Source: Alphaproteobacteria bacterium (GTDB lineage Bacteria > Pseudomonadota > Alphaproteobacteria > Caulobacterales > Hyphomonadaceae). From it: a stretch of DNA of 64,000 nt. Below, piece by piece: positions 38,857-48,445 of this stretch. The DNA lies in contig JAAANZ010000022.1 in the NCBI GenBank assembly GCA_009909065.1, positions 29,487 through 93,486 on the forward strand, in the 5' to 3' direction. Both the position numbers and the translations under genes were made by a program. The notes under the pieces are model-generated. The model saw nothing but the letters and a program-made list of their open reading frames with translations, was not told the DNA's origin and did not search any database. The stretch's first letter is position 1, and each line of letters starts with the position of its first letter.

Positions 38857-40554
38857 ATGGCGAAACTCTTCATCAGCTACCGGCGCGAGGACAGCCAGTA
38901 CCAGGCGGACCGGCTGCATGCGGCCATTGCCCCGCATATGGACGATCCCCGGCGCGACATCTTCCTCGATATCGACAATATCCCGCTGGGCGTGAATTTT
39001 GCCGCTTTCCTCGATGAGAAGGTCAGCCAGTGCGCGGTGCTTCTGGCGCTGATCGGGCCGGGCTGGCTGGAGGCGCGCGATGAGACCGGCCAGCGCCGGC
39101 TCGACAGCGCTGAGGATTTCGTGCGCATCGAGATTGCCAGCGCGCTGAAGCGCGGCATCCCCGTCGTGCCGGTCCTGCTCGACGGCGCGCCGGTGCCCCG
39201 GGCCGACGAGCTGCCCGAAGACCTTAAGGAGCTCGCCCTGCGCAACGGCACGGCGATCCAGCGCGACACATTCGAGAGCGATGCGGTGCGGCTGGTCAGG
39301 GGGCTCGGTCTGGCAGAGGCGGAACGGGTGGATGGGCCGGCCCGCGCAACCCCGGCGGGTGGCCGCGGGCGCCGGCGGCTGGCGCTCATCGCCGGGGCCG
39401 GGCTGGCCGTCGCGCTTGGCGCCTTCGCGGTCCAGAGTGGGTTCTGGGACTGGGGCGAGGCGGATTATTCGCCGGCGCCTGCAGAACGCGAAGAGGCCGG
39501 CACCGGCCCGGCAGGCGACACTGCGCTGGGAAGCGGCGCGCTGTATGAGGCGGTCGGGCGCGAGGATGACGGCGACGGCCTCAGCGACATCGTGTCGGGC
39601 GAGAGCACGGGCACGGCCCCCACCGCCCCGCCGCCGCGCGCGGGCGAAACCTGGCGCGAGACACTGCTCCTGCGCCCCGGCGAGGGCGACAAATGCGGTG
39701 TGGATTCCGCCGTCTTCTCGCCGGACGGGCGCTTCATCCTGAGTGATGGCCAGAGTCAGACCCGGGCCAGCAATGGCGCCCATCTGTTCGACCGGGCGGG
39801 ACAAGCGCGCCGGAGTTTCACCGGGCATGACTCCTGTCTCACTTCAGTCGCCTTCAGCCCGGACGGGGCGCGCATCGTCACGGCGTCTGGTGACGACACC
39901 GCGCGGGTCTGGGACGCGGCCAGCGGGCGGGTACTGGCCCGGCTGGAGGGGCATGAGGTCAATGTCACCTCCGCCGCGTTCAGCCCGGACGGGGCGCGCA
40001 TCGTCACGGCGTCCTGGGACGACACCGCGCGGGTCTGGGACGCGGCCAGCGGGCAGACCCTCACCCGGCTGGAGGGGCATGAGAACAATGTCTACTCCGC
40101 CGCGTTCAGCCCGGACGGGTCGCGCATCGTCACGGCGTCCCGGGACGACACCGCGCGTGTCTGGGACGCAGCCAGCGGGCGGGAACTGGCCGGGCTGGAA
40201 GGGCATGAGGGCGATGTCCGCTCCGCCGCGTTCAGCCCGGACGGGTCGCGCATCGTCACGGCGTCCTGGGACGACACCGCGCGGGTCTGGGACGCGGCCA
40301 GCGGGCAGGAACTCACCCGGCTGGAGGGGCATGGAGACAATGTCACCTCCGCCGCCTTCAGCCCGGACGGGGCGCGCATCGTCACCGCGTCCCTGGACAA
40401 GACGGCGCGGGTCTGGGACTCGGCCAGCGGGCGGGAACTCACCCGGCTGGAGGGGCATGGGAGCTCTGTCCGCTCCGCCGCGTTCAGCCCGGATGGGCGG
40501 GCGATTGTGACCACCTCGCACGATGGCACGGTGCGGGTCTGGGAGCTGGAATAG
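38857..40554 (+). CDS. TIR domain - transmembrane - WD40 repeat protein
   Basis: 565 residues. Residues 1-150 form a TIR_2-type domain: KLFISYRREDSQYQADRLH (alpha-A region), RRDIFLDIDNIPLGVNFAAFL, CAVLLALIGPGW, and DFVRIEIASALKRGIPVVPVL. Glu92 is the candidate NADase catalytic residue. One transmembrane segment follows at about 173-195, then a low-complexity P/A/E linker. A WD40 domain at about 283-565 has one weak first blade and six blades of a 126-base (42-residue) unit starting at 39823, 39949, 40075, 40201, 40327 and 40453. Start ATG 38857 chosen for the TIR N-terminus. No NB-ARC domain. No partner gene is evident except parDE. Confidence 0.85.
   Translation: MAKLFISYRREDSQYQADRLHAAIAPHMDDPRRDIFLDIDNIPLGVNFAAFLDEKVSQCAVLLALIGPGWLEARDETGQRRLDSAEDFVRIEIASALKRGIPVVPVLLDGAPVPRADELPEDLKELALRNGTAIQRDTFESDAVRLVRGLGLAEAERVDGPARATPAGGRGRRRLALIAGAGLAVALGAFAVQSGFWDWGEADYSPAPAEREEAGTGPAGDTALGSGALYEAVGREDDGDGLSDIVSGESTGTAPTAPPPRAGETWRETLLLRPGEGDKCGVDSAVFSPDGRFILSDGQSQTRASNGAHLFDRAGQARRSFTGHDSCLTSVAFSPDGARIVTASGDDTARVWDAASGRVLARLEGHEVNVTSAAFSPDGARIVTASWDDTARVWDAASGQTLTRLEGHENNVYSAAFSPDGSRIVTASRDDTARVWDAASGRELAGLEGHEGDVRSAAFSPDGSRIVTASWDDTARVWDAASGQELTRLEGHGDNVTSAAFSPDGARIVTASLDKTARVWDSASGRELTRLEGHGSSVRSAAFSPDGRAIVTTSHDGTVRVWELE
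39823..40554 (+). repeat. Near-identical 126-base WD40-coding repeats
   Basis: Six in-frame units (the last shortened at the C-terminus) of GH-xxx-V-x-SAAFSPDG-x-RIVTAS-x-D-x-TARVWDAASG. Most bases are identical between units. Differences concentrate at unit positions 3, 4, 5, 7, 16, 23, 25 and 36-40. Confidence 0.9.
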
Positions 40555-40602
40555 GGCCAGGGGACGCGGCGCCGGAGCGGCGGCGTGTCTCCGGCGGCGG
40601 CT

Positions 40603-40753
40603 CATGTGGACAGCGCGACTCCCCCTCTCCCCCGGCCCCTCTCCCGATGGGAGAGGGAGCGCCTGTGGCGGGGGGCGTGCGAAACTCTCCAAGCGCGTCT
40701 CCCCCTCCCTCGGGAGGGGGACCAAGGGGGCGGGGACGCGGTATGTCCACATG
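40603..40753. repeat. Hairpin-rich intergenic repeat, copy 1, with 10 bp terminal inverted repeats
   Basis: Bounded by CATGTGGACA (40603-40612) and TGTCCACATG (40744-40753). Inside are hairpins CCCTCTCCC-GAT-GGGAGAGGG (40637-40657) and CCCCCTCCC-TC-GGGAGGGGG (40701-40720). Copy 2 shares the internal sequence. Resembles a small non-autonomous element (MITE-like), but no target duplication is evident. Confidence 0.6.
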
Positions 40754-40825
40754 CGCTGGCGCCGGCGATTGGCCCGAAGCGCTGGGGGCCGGATCGCGGG
40801 CTTTTGTGCGTGTTGAGAGGCCGGT

Positions 40826-40945
40826 TCCCCCTCTCCCTCGGCCCCTCTCCCGTTGGGAGAGGGGGGCGCCTTGTGGTGAGGTTCGCACGAAACGCGCCGT
40901 GCGCGTCTCCCCCTCCCTCGGGAAGGCGGCCAAGGGGGCGGGGGA
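40826..40945. repeat. Hairpin-rich intergenic repeat, copy 2
   Basis: About 120 bases similar to copy 1: CCCTCTCCC-GTT-GGGAGAGGG (40843-40863), then a decayed CCCCCTCCC-TC-GGGAAGGCGG (40909-40928) and CCAAGGGGGCGGGG. The CATGTGGACA ends of copy 1 are not seen. With copy 1 it fills most of the 441-base gap between the WD40 gene and the amidotransferase, where I see no gene. Confidence 0.6.
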
Positions 40946-40995
40946 ATGAGGCTTCGGGAGGGCCCGGCGCTGCGGGCGGGAACGCGGCTCGACCG

Positions 40996-41718
40996 TCACT
41001 CGGCCGCGCGGTAAAAACGCGCGATCCATTCGGCGAGCGTGTCATTGTCATCGGGGGTCGCCAGGGTGGCGATGGCCTTGTCGACCTCGTCATCGCTCAA
41101 CGGGTTGGCGCGGCGGATGTCGTAAAGTGCGGCGGCATAGGCGTCGCTGAATTCCGGGTGGCCCTGGAAGCTGATCGCCGGGCCCTGGCTATAGTCGAGC
41201 GCGGCGAAAGGCGTGAACGCGCTGGCCGCCAAGGTGCGCGCGCCCGGCGGCGGGGCGACGACCTGGTCGCGATGGCTGACGGCGAGGGCGAAATGTGCGC
41301 CGGGCGCGGCCTGCGGGCCCATCCAGTCGCGCGTCTCGCAGATCTCGTAGACATGGCGGCCAAGCCCCCAGCCGCGCGGCGATTGCGTGGCATGCCCGCC
41401 CAGCGCCTGCGCCATGGCCTGGTGGCCGAAACAGATTCCCACTTGCGGGGTCTGTTCGGCCGCGGCCCATCGGATAAAGTCGAAAAGCGGTGCCATCCAG
41501 GGCTCGCGGTCATAGACGCCGGCGGGCGAACCGGTGATGAGAATGGCCTCGAGGCCGGCCGGGTCGGGCAGGGCCGCCCCGTCGGCCAGCGCGATCGTGT
41601 CCCAGTCGAAGCCGGTGTCGGCGCGGCTGACAAGATGCCGGAACATGGCCGGATAGTCCGGCCAGTCAGCGCGGATGGAGGGCGGTGGCCGGCCGGTTTC
41701 GATGACGGTGATTTTCAT
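40996..41718 (-). CDS. Class I glutamine amidotransferase-like protein
   Basis: 240 residues. Triad visible: Cys in VGICFGHQAMAQAL (nucleophile elbow), His and Glu in ISFQGHPEFSDAYAAALY. Similar to GuaA-type amidotransferase domains but lacks a synthetase domain, so it is a stand-alone member (GMP synthase-like/YfeJ-like). The ammonia-using partner, if any, is unknown. Starts 4 bases before the DUF885 gene stop (overlap), so the two are co-transcribed. Plausible substrate is a glutamine or gamma-glutamyl amide. Confidence 0.88.
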   Translation of the reverse strand: MKITVIETGRPPPSIRADWPDYPAMFRHLVSRADTGFDWDTIALADGAALPDPAGLEAILITGSPAGVYDREPWMAPLFDFIRWAAAEQTPQVGICFGHQAMAQALGGHATQSPRGWGLGRHVYEICETRDWMGPQAAPGAHFALAVSHRDQVVAPPPGARTLAASAFTPFAALDYSQGPAISFQGHPEFSDAYAAALYDIRRANPLSDDEVDKAIATLATPDDNDTLAEWIARFYRAAE

Positions 41719-43514
41719 GGCCCGGCGGGAGCTTCGGCCGGCCCGGAGGCTGCGCCGGTCTTCTGCGTCTCGATCCAGGCGCGCATGCGCGCCTCCAAAA
41801 CAGAGAGCGGCATGGAGCCTTCCGCCAACAAATGGTCATGAAAGGCGCGGATGTCGAACCGCTCGCCGAGCGCGGTCTTGGCTTCGGCGCGCAGGGCGAG
41901 GATCTTGAGTTCGCCGATCTTGTAGGCCGAGGCCTGGCCCGGCCAGCCGATATAGCGCGTCACTTCCGTCTCGATATTGTGGGCGCTGAGCGCGGTGTTC
42001 TCGATAAAGCACATTTCCGCCTGGCTGCGGCTCCATCCATACCAGTGCAGCCCGGTATCGGCGACCAGACGGCAGGCGCGCCACATCTCGTAGGACAGCG
42101 CGCCGAAGCGTTCATACGGGGTTTCGTAGATGCCCGCCTCGCCGGCCAGCTTCTCGGCATAAAGCGCCCAGCCCTCGCCGAAGGCGGTGGCGTAGTAATG
42201 GCGCCGGAAACGCGGGCCGGTGCGCATTTCCTGGGCGAGCGCGATCTGGAGGTGGTGGCCCGGCACCGCTTCATGGGCCGTCAGGGCGGGCAGTTCGTAG
42301 AGCGGGCGCTGGTCAAGCCGGTAGGTGTTGACGAGATAGGTGCCCGCGCGGCCCGTCTCCGGGTCGCCCTGCGCATAGCGCCCGGTCGTATAGCCCGGCG
42401 CGATGGAGGCTGGCACCGGCGAGAGACCATAGGGCAGGCGGGGCAGGCGGCCGAAATATCGCGGCAGGATCGCGTCCAGGCGTTTGGCCAGCATGGCGGC
42501 CTTTTCCATCAGGTCCGCAGGCGTGCGCGCATAGAACCGCGAATCCTTGCGCAGGAACTCGGTAAAGGCGGTGAACCCGTCCTCGAAGCCGACCTCGGCG
42601 ATGATCGCCTCCATCTCGCCGCGGATGCGCGCGACTTCCTCAACGCCGAGCGCGTGGACCTCCTCGGGCGAATAGCCGGCCCCGGCGGTGTGACGGGCCA
42701 GCAGGTCGGCATAGACCTTCCGCCCGCCCGGAAGGCTGGCAAGGCCCGGCTCGGCGCGCGCATGCGGGGCGTATTCGGTTTCCATGAAGGCCAGCAATTC
42801 GCGATAGGCGGTGATGGCACCGCTCACGGCTTTTGCCCCTTTGCGCTGCAGGCGTTCACGGTCCGGTTTGGCGATGGTGTCAGGCAGACGGGTGAAGGGG
42901 GCATAAAGGTCCGAGGCGCGCGGATCCTCGCCGATCTGTTCGCGGATCTGGTCGATGGTCGTCGCCAGCGGGTCGGTATGCGCCGTCCAGCCGGTTTCGA
43001 TGCCCCGGCGCATATTGGCGATGTGTGCCTCGAACAGGGCCGGCAGGGCTTCCAGGCGCGCGATCCAGGCTTCAGCATCCTTGCGGCCGCCAATTTTCAT
43101 CCGGGCAGCGGCAAAGACGGGCCCGGAATGAAATCCCGAGTCCCCGGTGAAGGGGATGCGGGCGAGGTCATGGCGTGCGGCGATCAGCCGCTTCTCCAGC
43201 AGGTGGCGCAGGATCGCGATGTCGATGGCGCGCGCATCCTCCGCGGTCTCGAGACGTTCCAGGAGCGCGGCGGCAGCTTCGGCTTCCCTTGCGATCGATT
43301 CGGGCGCGACACTGTCCCATTGCCGGGGGGGCTCGGACTTGCGGCGGGCCGCTTCGGCCGGGTCGGCCTCGGCCACGAAACGCTCATAATCGGCGATGAT
43401 CGCGTCCATTGGCTCGCCAGTTGCGCGAAGCAGAGCCGTGAGCGCAAGCAGGGCCAGCGCAGACAGCGCGGTGCGGACCGGTGAGACAAAGCGTGTGCGT
43501 TGACAGGTCGTCAT
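41715..43514 (-). CDS. DUF885 family protein, peptidase-like, exported
   Basis: 599 residues. Hydrophobic N-terminus (ALSALALLALTALLRATG, residues 17-34) that may act as a signal peptide or anchor. The central part carries a zincin-like HEAVPGHHLQIAL motif, a variant of HExxH with the second His shifted (characteristic of DUF885). EGWALYAEKLAGEAG follows, which can give the third metal ligand. Also YNTTGRYAQGDPE-like tyrosine-rich segments. Likely a metallopeptidase in the periplasm. Overlaps the amidotransferase gene by 4 bases and is divergent from sdhC with only 47 bases between starts. Confidence 0.88.
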   Translation of the reverse strand: MTTCQRTRFVSPVRTALSALALLALTALLRATGEPMDAIIADYERFVAEADPAEAARRKSEPPRQWDSVAPESIAREAEAAAALLERLETAEDARAIDIAILRHLLEKRLIAARHDLARIPFTGDSGFHSGPVFAAARMKIGGRKDAEAWIARLEALPALFEAHIANMRRGIETGWTAHTDPLATTIDQIREQIGEDPRASDLYAPFTRLPDTIAKPDRERLQRKGAKAVSGAITAYRELLAFMETEYAPHARAEPGLASLPGGRKVYADLLARHTAGAGYSPEEVHALGVEEVARIRGEMEAIIAEVGFEDGFTAFTEFLRKDSRFYARTPADLMEKAAMLAKRLDAILPRYFGRLPRLPYGLSPVPASIAPGYTTGRYAQGDPETGRAGTYLVNTYRLDQRPLYELPALTAHEAVPGHHLQIALAQEMRTGPRFRRHYYATAFGEGWALYAEKLAGEAGIYETPYERFGALSYEMWRACRLVADTGLHWYGWSRSQAEMCFIENTALSAHNIETEVTRYIGWPGQASAYKIGELKILALRAEAKTALGERFDIRAFHDHLLAEGSMPLSVLEARMRAWIETQKTGAASGPAEAPAGP

Positions 43515-43561
43515 CCCTCTCTAGAACCATTGACAGGCAATCAAGGCAAGCGAGGCTGCGC

Positions 43562-43981
43562 ATGGCAGGGGCAGACTGGACCGATGAAAGACCGATGTCG
43601 CCGCACATTCAGGTCTGGAAATGGCACGCGACGATGGCGGCCTCGATTTTTCACCGCGTCACGGGTGCGGCGCTGTATTTCGGCAGTTTCCTTATCGCGC
43701 TGTGGATCGTCGCGCTCGGCGCGCGGCCGGCCGGCGGCGGCGAAGCCCCGGCCCTGTATTCGACGATCGAGGCCATCCTCGCGTCCATTCCCGGACAGGT
43801 GATCCTGGTCTTGTGGGCGGCGGCGGTCCTGTTTCACTGGGCCAATGGCATTCGCTACCTTGTCTGGAGCGGGCCGCGCGTCGGGTTTGATCCCAAGACC
43901 GCGAGCGGCGTCTCGGTTTTCAATTTCGTCTTCGCCATTCTGGGCGCTCTGGCCATATGGGCGGCGGCGACCTTTATCTGA
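43562..43981 (+). CDS. sdhC: Succinate dehydrogenase cytochrome b556 subunit
   Basis: 139 residues, three transmembrane segments. RPMSPHIQVWKWHATMAASIFHRVTGAALYFG carries the SdhC motif with the haem-binding His in SIFHRVTG. LFHWANGIRYLVWSGPR is the second conserved block. With SdhD it anchors complex II and binds quinone. ATG 43562 gives the standard N-terminus. 14 bases precede sdhD. Confidence 0.93.
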   Translation: MAGADWTDERPMSPHIQVWKWHATMAASIFHRVTGAALYFGSFLIALWIVALGARPAGGGEAPALYSTIEAILASIPGQVILVLWAAAVLFHWANGIRYLVWSGPRVGFDPKTASGVSVFNFVFAILGALAIWAAATFI

Positions 43982-43995
43982 CAGGGGAAGTGAAG

Positions 43996-44394
43996 ATGGC
44001 ACTTTCACAAGATTACGCGACCCCGACAGCGCGTGCCCGCGGGCTCGGCTCGGCCAAGTCGGGCGTATCAAGCTATATCGGGCAGCTGACATCGGCACTG
44101 GCGCTGGCCGTGCTGGTGCCCTGGTTCCTGTTCTCCGTGATCAGCGCGGTCGGAGCGGGCTATTCCGGGGCGGTGGCCTGGGTGGCCCGGCCCTGGAACG
44201 CGATTCTCCTGATCCTCACCTTCGGCGCGGCGTTCTATCACATGCGGATAGGTATGCGGGTCATCATCGAGGACTATATCGCCAAGAGCGGCACGCGGAC
44301 GGCCCTGCTGATCCTCAACAGCTTTGCCGCGATCGCCCTGTTTGCGGCTACGGCTGCGACAGTGCTGAAGATCTGGATTTCAGCGGGCGCCTGA
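43996..44394 (+). CDS. sdhD: Succinate dehydrogenase hydrophobic membrane anchor subunit
   Basis: 132 residues, three hydrophobic segments. [18 protein letters not shown] contains the haem-ligand His and the conserved Asp-Tyr that shape the quinone site. Normal length; ATG 43996 follows AGGGGAAG. Lies between sdhC and sdhA, with 34 bases to sdhA. Confidence 0.93.
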   Translation: MALSQDYATPTARARGLGSAKSGVSSYIGQLTSALALAVLVPWFLFSVISAVGAGYSGAVAWVARPWNAILLILTFGAAFYHMRIGMRVIIEDYIAKSGTRTALLILNSFAAIALFAATAATVLKIWISAGA

Positions 44395-44428
44395 ACCGGC
44401 TCGCCGCAGCGAAGAAGAGGCACGCAAC

Positions 44429-46216
44429 ATGAGCGAATACGAGTGGAACGATCATACATATGATGTTGTCGTTGTCGGGGCCGGCGGATCTGGCCTGCGC
44501 GCGGCGCTGGGCGCGGCGCAGGCGGGGCTTCGCACGGCCTGCATCTCGAAAGTCTTCCCCACCCGGTCCCACACTGTTGCCGCTCAGGGCGGTATCGCCG
44601 CGTCGCTTGGCAACATGTCCGAGGATGACTGGCGCTGGCACATGTATGACACGGTGAAGGGATCGGACTGGCTGGGCGACCAGGATTCGATTGAGTATCT
44701 GTGCAAGAACGCGCCGGCGGCGGTTTATGAGCTTGAACACTGGGGCATGCCCTTCTCGCGCACCGAGGAAGGCAAGATCTACCAGCGCGCCTTTGGCGGC
44801 ATGACCAAGAATTTCGGTGACGGGCCGGTCCAGCGCACCTGCGCGGCCGCCGACCGGACCGGCCATGCCATGCTGCACACGCTTTATGGCCAGGCGCTGA
44901 AGAATGATACCGAGTTCTTCATCGAGTATTTCGCCATGGATCTCATCATGGACGAGGAGGGCGCATGCCGCGGCGTGACGGCCTGGAAGCTTGATGACGG
45001 CACACTGCACCGTTTCCGCGCTCAGAAGACGATTCTCGCGACCGGCGGCTATGGCCGTGCCTATTTCTCCTGCACATCGGCGCACACCTGTACCGGCGAT
45101 GGCAATGCGATGGTGCTTCGCGCCGGCCTGCCGCTCCAGGACATGGAGTTCGTGCAGTTCCACCCCACCGGCATCTATGGCGCCGGTTGCCTGATCACGG
45201 AAGGCGCGCGCGGGGAGGGGGGGTATCTGACCAATGCCGAAGGCGAGCGTTTCATGGAACGCTATGCGCCGAGCGCCAAGGATCTCGCCTCGCGCGACGT
45301 GGTTTCGCGCGCCATGACCGTGGAAATCCGCGAGGGCCGCGGCGTTGGCGAGGAAAGCGATCATATCTTCCTGCATCTCGACCATCTGCCGCCGGAAACG
45401 CTGGCCGAGCGCCTTCCCGGCATTTCCGAGACTGCGCGTGTCTTCTCGGGCGTGGACGTGACCAAGGCGCCGATCCCGGTCCTTCCCACGGTCCATTACA
45501 ATATGGGCGGTATTCCGACCAATTATCATGGCGAGGTGCTGACCAAGGCCAATGGCGACCCGGACCATGTGGTGCCCGGCCTGATGGCCGTGGGGGAAGC
45601 GGCGTGCGTTTCGGTGCATGGCGCAAACCGTCTCGGTTCCAATTCGCTGATCGATCTGGTCGTGTTCGGCCGGGCTGCGGGTCTGCATTGCGGTCAGTCG
45701 GTCGAGGCAGGTGCTGGCCAACCGGAAATCAACGACGAATGGACCGACAAGCACACGGCCCGCCTCGACAGGTTGCGCCACGCCTCCGGGGACCAGCCCG
45801 TCGCCAAGCTGCGCCTGGAAATGCAGAAGTCGATGCAGGAAAACTGCGCGGTGTTCCGCACCGGGGATATCCTGCGCGAGGGCGTGGAAAAGATTGACGG
45901 CGTTTTCGACAAGCTTCCGGGGATCGACGTGAAAGACCGCGGCATGATCTGGAACACGGACCTCATCGAGGCGCTGGAGTTCGACAATCTCATTGCCCAG
46001 GCCGCCGTGACCGTGAACTCGGCCGCCAATCGAGAGGAAAGCCGCGGTGCCCATGCGCGCGAGGATTATTCCGAGCGTGATGACGCGACCTGGATGAAGC
46101 ATACGCTCGCCTGGGTCGATGAGGGCGGCAAGGTCACCATCGATTACCGCCCGACGCATGACTACACCATGTCCAATGATATCGGCTATATCGAACCGAA
46201 GGCGCGCGTTTACTGA
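44429..46216 (+). CDS. sdhA: Succinate dehydrogenase flavoprotein subunit
   Basis: 595 residues. [20 protein letters not shown] binds [19 protein letters not shown] holds the His that links FAD covalently. The active-site region includes [17 protein letters not shown] and [22 protein letters not shown], and the C-terminal part ends with [21 protein letters not shown]. All catalytic motifs are intact. Followed by a terminator at 46248 and then a membrane protein before sdhB. Confidence 0.96.
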   Translation: MSEYEWNDHTYDVVVVGAGGSGLRAALGAAQAGLRTACISKVFPTRSHTVAAQGGIAASLGNMSEDDWRWHMYDTVKGSDWLGDQDSIEYLCKNAPAAVYELEHWGMPFSRTEEGKIYQRAFGGMTKNFGDGPVQRTCAAADRTGHAMLHTLYGQALKNDTEFFIEYFAMDLIMDEEGACRGVTAWKLDDGTLHRFRAQKTILATGGYGRAYFSCTSAHTCTGDGNAMVLRAGLPLQDMEFVQFHPTGIYGAGCLITEGARGEGGYLTNAEGERFMERYAPSAKDLASRDVVSRAMTVEIREGRGVGEESDHIFLHLDHLPPETLAERLPGISETARVFSGVDVTKAPIPVLPTVHYNMGGIPTNYHGEVLTKANGDPDHVVPGLMAVGEAACVSVHGANRLGSNSLIDLVVFGRAAGLHCGQSVEAGAGQPEINDEWTDKHTARLDRLRHASGDQPVAKLRLEMQKSMQENCAVFRTGDILREGVEKIDGVFDKLPGIDVKDRGMIWNTDLIEALEFDNLIAQAAVTVNSAANREESRGAHAREDYSERDDATWMKHTLAWVDEGGKVTIDYRPTHDYTMSNDIGYIEPKARVY

Positions 46217-46247
46217 TCGCGAACGGTTTGACCCAGAGGAATGACAG

Positions 46248-46281
46248 CGCCCCGGCAATCATCTGCCGGGGCGTTTGTTTT
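46248..46281 (+). terminator. Rho-independent terminator after sdhA
   Basis: 10-base perfect stem CGCCCCGGCA (46248-46257) and TGCCGGGGCG (46264-46273), loop ATCATC, followed by TTTGTTTTTG. Would end an sdhCDA transcript, leaving sdhB to be made from a separate start or by readthrough. Confidence 0.85.
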
Positions 46282-46400
46282 TGGGTTCGCGCTTAGCTTT
46301 CGCGGCGATGTGCGCTAAAAGCGGCATCATGTCTTGCGGACAATTGACGGGCCGGGCCACGGGCTCGCTGTCTTTGGCATGCATCTGATCGGGAGGGAGA

Positions 46401-47333
46401 ATGATGCCAATACGTGAATTCAGTTTCGGGAATGCGCTTTCGCACTGGTCCAACACGCAGGGGCCGGGCGGGTTTCTCTGGAAATATGCGCTCGCTTATG
46501 GCCTCGCCACCGTGGCCGTTCTCGGCGTCTTCCTGCTGCTTGCCGGCGGGGCCATCATGCAATTCGTCTCCATGTCGGCGCAGGCGCCGGGCGGGACCGT
46601 GAGCGATCAGGAAGCGCTTCGCATGCTTGGATCGCTGGTGCCGGTTTTCCTGCTCACCATTCCGCTGGCCATTCTTTTCTGGGTGGTCTTCGAGGGCGCG
46701 CTGCAGCGCCGCTACATACGCGATGAAGGCTTCTCCCTGCGCATCAGCGGCGATGAGGGCCGGCTGTTCGTGGTGGGTCTGCTCTGGTTGCTGACTTTCA
46801 TCGGCCTTTACCTTGCCGTGGCGATCGTGCTCGCGATTATTGCGGGCGCGTTGGGCGCGATGCTTGGCGAGGCAGGTATTTTCCTCATGATTCCGCTGGC
46901 GATTGCGGGCGTGGTCGGCTTTGCCTGGGTGGTCGTGCGCCTTTCGCCGGCCTCTGCGATGACAATCCGCGACCGGAAGATCACCTTTACCTCGGCGTTC
47001 CAGGCCTCGAAGGGCCGTTTCTGGCAGATGTTCTTCGCCTTCATCATCATGGCCATCATCGCCTATATCGTTTCGCTGGTGCTCCAGCTCATTCTCGGCG
47101 CGATGATCGGCGGCGCCATGATGACCAATCCCGCCATCATGAACGGAACGGGCGACCCCGAAGCGATGATGGCGGCCCTGTTCAGCCCTTCGACACTGGT
47201 CATGGCCGGCTTTGTCTATTTCGTGATGTCCGCTGTGCAGGGGCTCATACAGTTTGCCTGGGCCGGCATCCCGGCGCTTGCGGCCAAGACCGACCCGAAC
47301 TGGACAAGTGGGCAGGCGGACGTGTTCGCCTGA
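46401..47333 (+). CDS. Integral membrane protein of unknown function
   Basis: 310 residues, about six hydrophobic segments (e.g. [60 protein letters not shown]). No recognised domain, though the layout resembles small multi-pass 'glycerophosphoryl diester phosphodiesterase membrane domain'-like proteins. GGGAGGGAGA lies directly before the ATG at 46401, an unusually strong RBS. It separates sdhA from sdhB, which is unusual for sdhCDAB. No clue to function beyond that. Confidence 0.8.
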   Translation: MMPIREFSFGNALSHWSNTQGPGGFLWKYALAYGLATVAVLGVFLLLAGGAIMQFVSMSAQAPGGTVSDQEALRMLGSLVPVFLLTIPLAILFWVVFEGALQRRYIRDEGFSLRISGDEGRLFVVGLLWLLTFIGLYLAVAIVLAIIAGALGAMLGEAGIFLMIPLAIAGVVGFAWVVVRLSPASAMTIRDRKITFTSAFQASKGRFWQMFFAFIIMAIIAYIVSLVLQLILGAMIGGAMMTNPAIMNGTGDPEAMMAALFSPSTLVMAGFVYFVMSAVQGLIQFAWAGIPALAAKTDPNWTSGQADVFA

Positions 47334-47452
47334 TCGACAATTGCATTGCCGGCGCGCCTGCGGCAAACCGTCTGCAGGGGGCCGGCCACTTTGCAAGCCG
47401 GTTCAGCGGGTTAAATACGCCGATAAGGCAAGACAATCGGGATGAGTGTGAC

Positions 47453-48235
47453 ATGGTCCAGCTGACGCTTCCGCGCAATTCAAAAATCGGCAAGGGCAAG
47501 GAATGGCCGAAGCCGGACGGTGCGAAGAAGCTCAAGAAGTGCCGCATCTATCGCTACAGCCCGGAAGAAGAGGGCAATCCGCGCTGGGACACTTACTGGG
47601 TGGATCTCGAGCGTTGCGGGCCGATGGTGCTCGACGTGCTCTTCTACATCAAGAACACGATCGATCCGACGCTGGCCTTTCGCCGCTCCTGCCGCGAGGG
47701 GGTCTGCGGGTCGTGTTCCATGAATATCGCCGGGCGTAACACGATTGCCTGCACCCAGGGCTGGGATGAGATTGCCGGTTCGACCATTACCATCGCGCCG
47801 CTGCCGCATCTGCCCGTGGTCAAGGACCTCATTGGCGACCTGACCAATTTCTACGCCCAGCACGCCTATGTTCAGCCCTATCTCAAGACCGACACGCCCG
47901 AGCCGGAGAAGGAGTGGAAACAGTCCGAGGAGGATCGTGAGCAGCTGAACGGGCTCTATGAATGCATCCTTTGCGCCTGCTGCTCGACCTCGTGTCCGTC
48001 CTACTGGTGGAATGGCGACAAGTTTCTCGGCCCGGCGGCCCTTCTGCAGGCCTATCGCTGGCTGATCGATTCGCGCGACGAGGCGACCGGTGAGCGCCTG
48101 GACGATCTTGAGGACCCGTTCAAGCTGTATCGCTGCCACACCATCATGAATTGTGCGCAGACCTGTCCGAAGGGCCTCAATCCGTCCAAGGCCATTGCCG
48201 AGATCAAGCATATGCTGGTCGAGCGCGTCACCTGA
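47453..48235 (+). CDS. sdhB: Succinate dehydrogenase iron-sulfur subunit
   Basis: 260 residues. [2Fe-2S]: [21 protein letters not shown]. [4Fe-4S]: [12 protein letters not shown]. [3Fe-4S]: [17 protein letters not shown]. These are the three clusters of complex II. Linked to sdhA by function, but 1.2 kb and a membrane protein away. Downstream a GGCGCCG/CGGCGCC hairpin (48242-48261) has no U run. Confidence 0.96.
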   Translation: MVQLTLPRNSKIGKGKEWPKPDGAKKLKKCRIYRYSPEEEGNPRWDTYWVDLERCGPMVLDVLFYIKNTIDPTLAFRRSCREGVCGSCSMNIAGRNTIACTQGWDEIAGSTITIAPLPHLPVVKDLIGDLTNFYAQHAYVQPYLKTDTPEPEKEWKQSEEDREQLNGLYECILCACCSTSCPSYWWNGDKFLGPAALLQAYRWLIDSRDEATGERLDDLEDPFKLYRCHTIMNCAQTCPKGLNPSKAIAEIKHMLVERVT

Positions 48236-48445
48236 TCGCCCGGCGCCGGCATGGCGGCGCCCCGCAGAAGGCCCCTACCCAAGGCGCGCAAACTCCGCTA
48301 GGCAGGCCTTACGCTGTCACACGGGAGCGTGAGGATGTCGACAAAGCATTTGTTCACGGCAGCCGCCGCGGCCAGGATGGATGAAAAGCGCCGCGAAGGC
48401 GGAGCTGGCGGGAATGGCGGTCCTGAACATGAGAGGAGGGGAGCA

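Noticed and set aside
39823..40554. CRISPR-like regular repeats
   Set aside because: The 126-base period is in-frame WD40 coding sequence without spacers.
40585..41841. Plus-strand frame of 418 codons starting in the repeat elements and running over the amidotransferase gene
   Set aside because: First part is repeat DNA, remainder is antisense to a gene with an intact catalytic triad.
41832..43484. Plus-strand frame of 550 codons over the DUF885 gene
   Set aside because: Antisense shadow.
44348..46258. Minus-strand frame of 636 codons over sdhA
   Set aside because: Antisense of sdhA; no domain in the translation.
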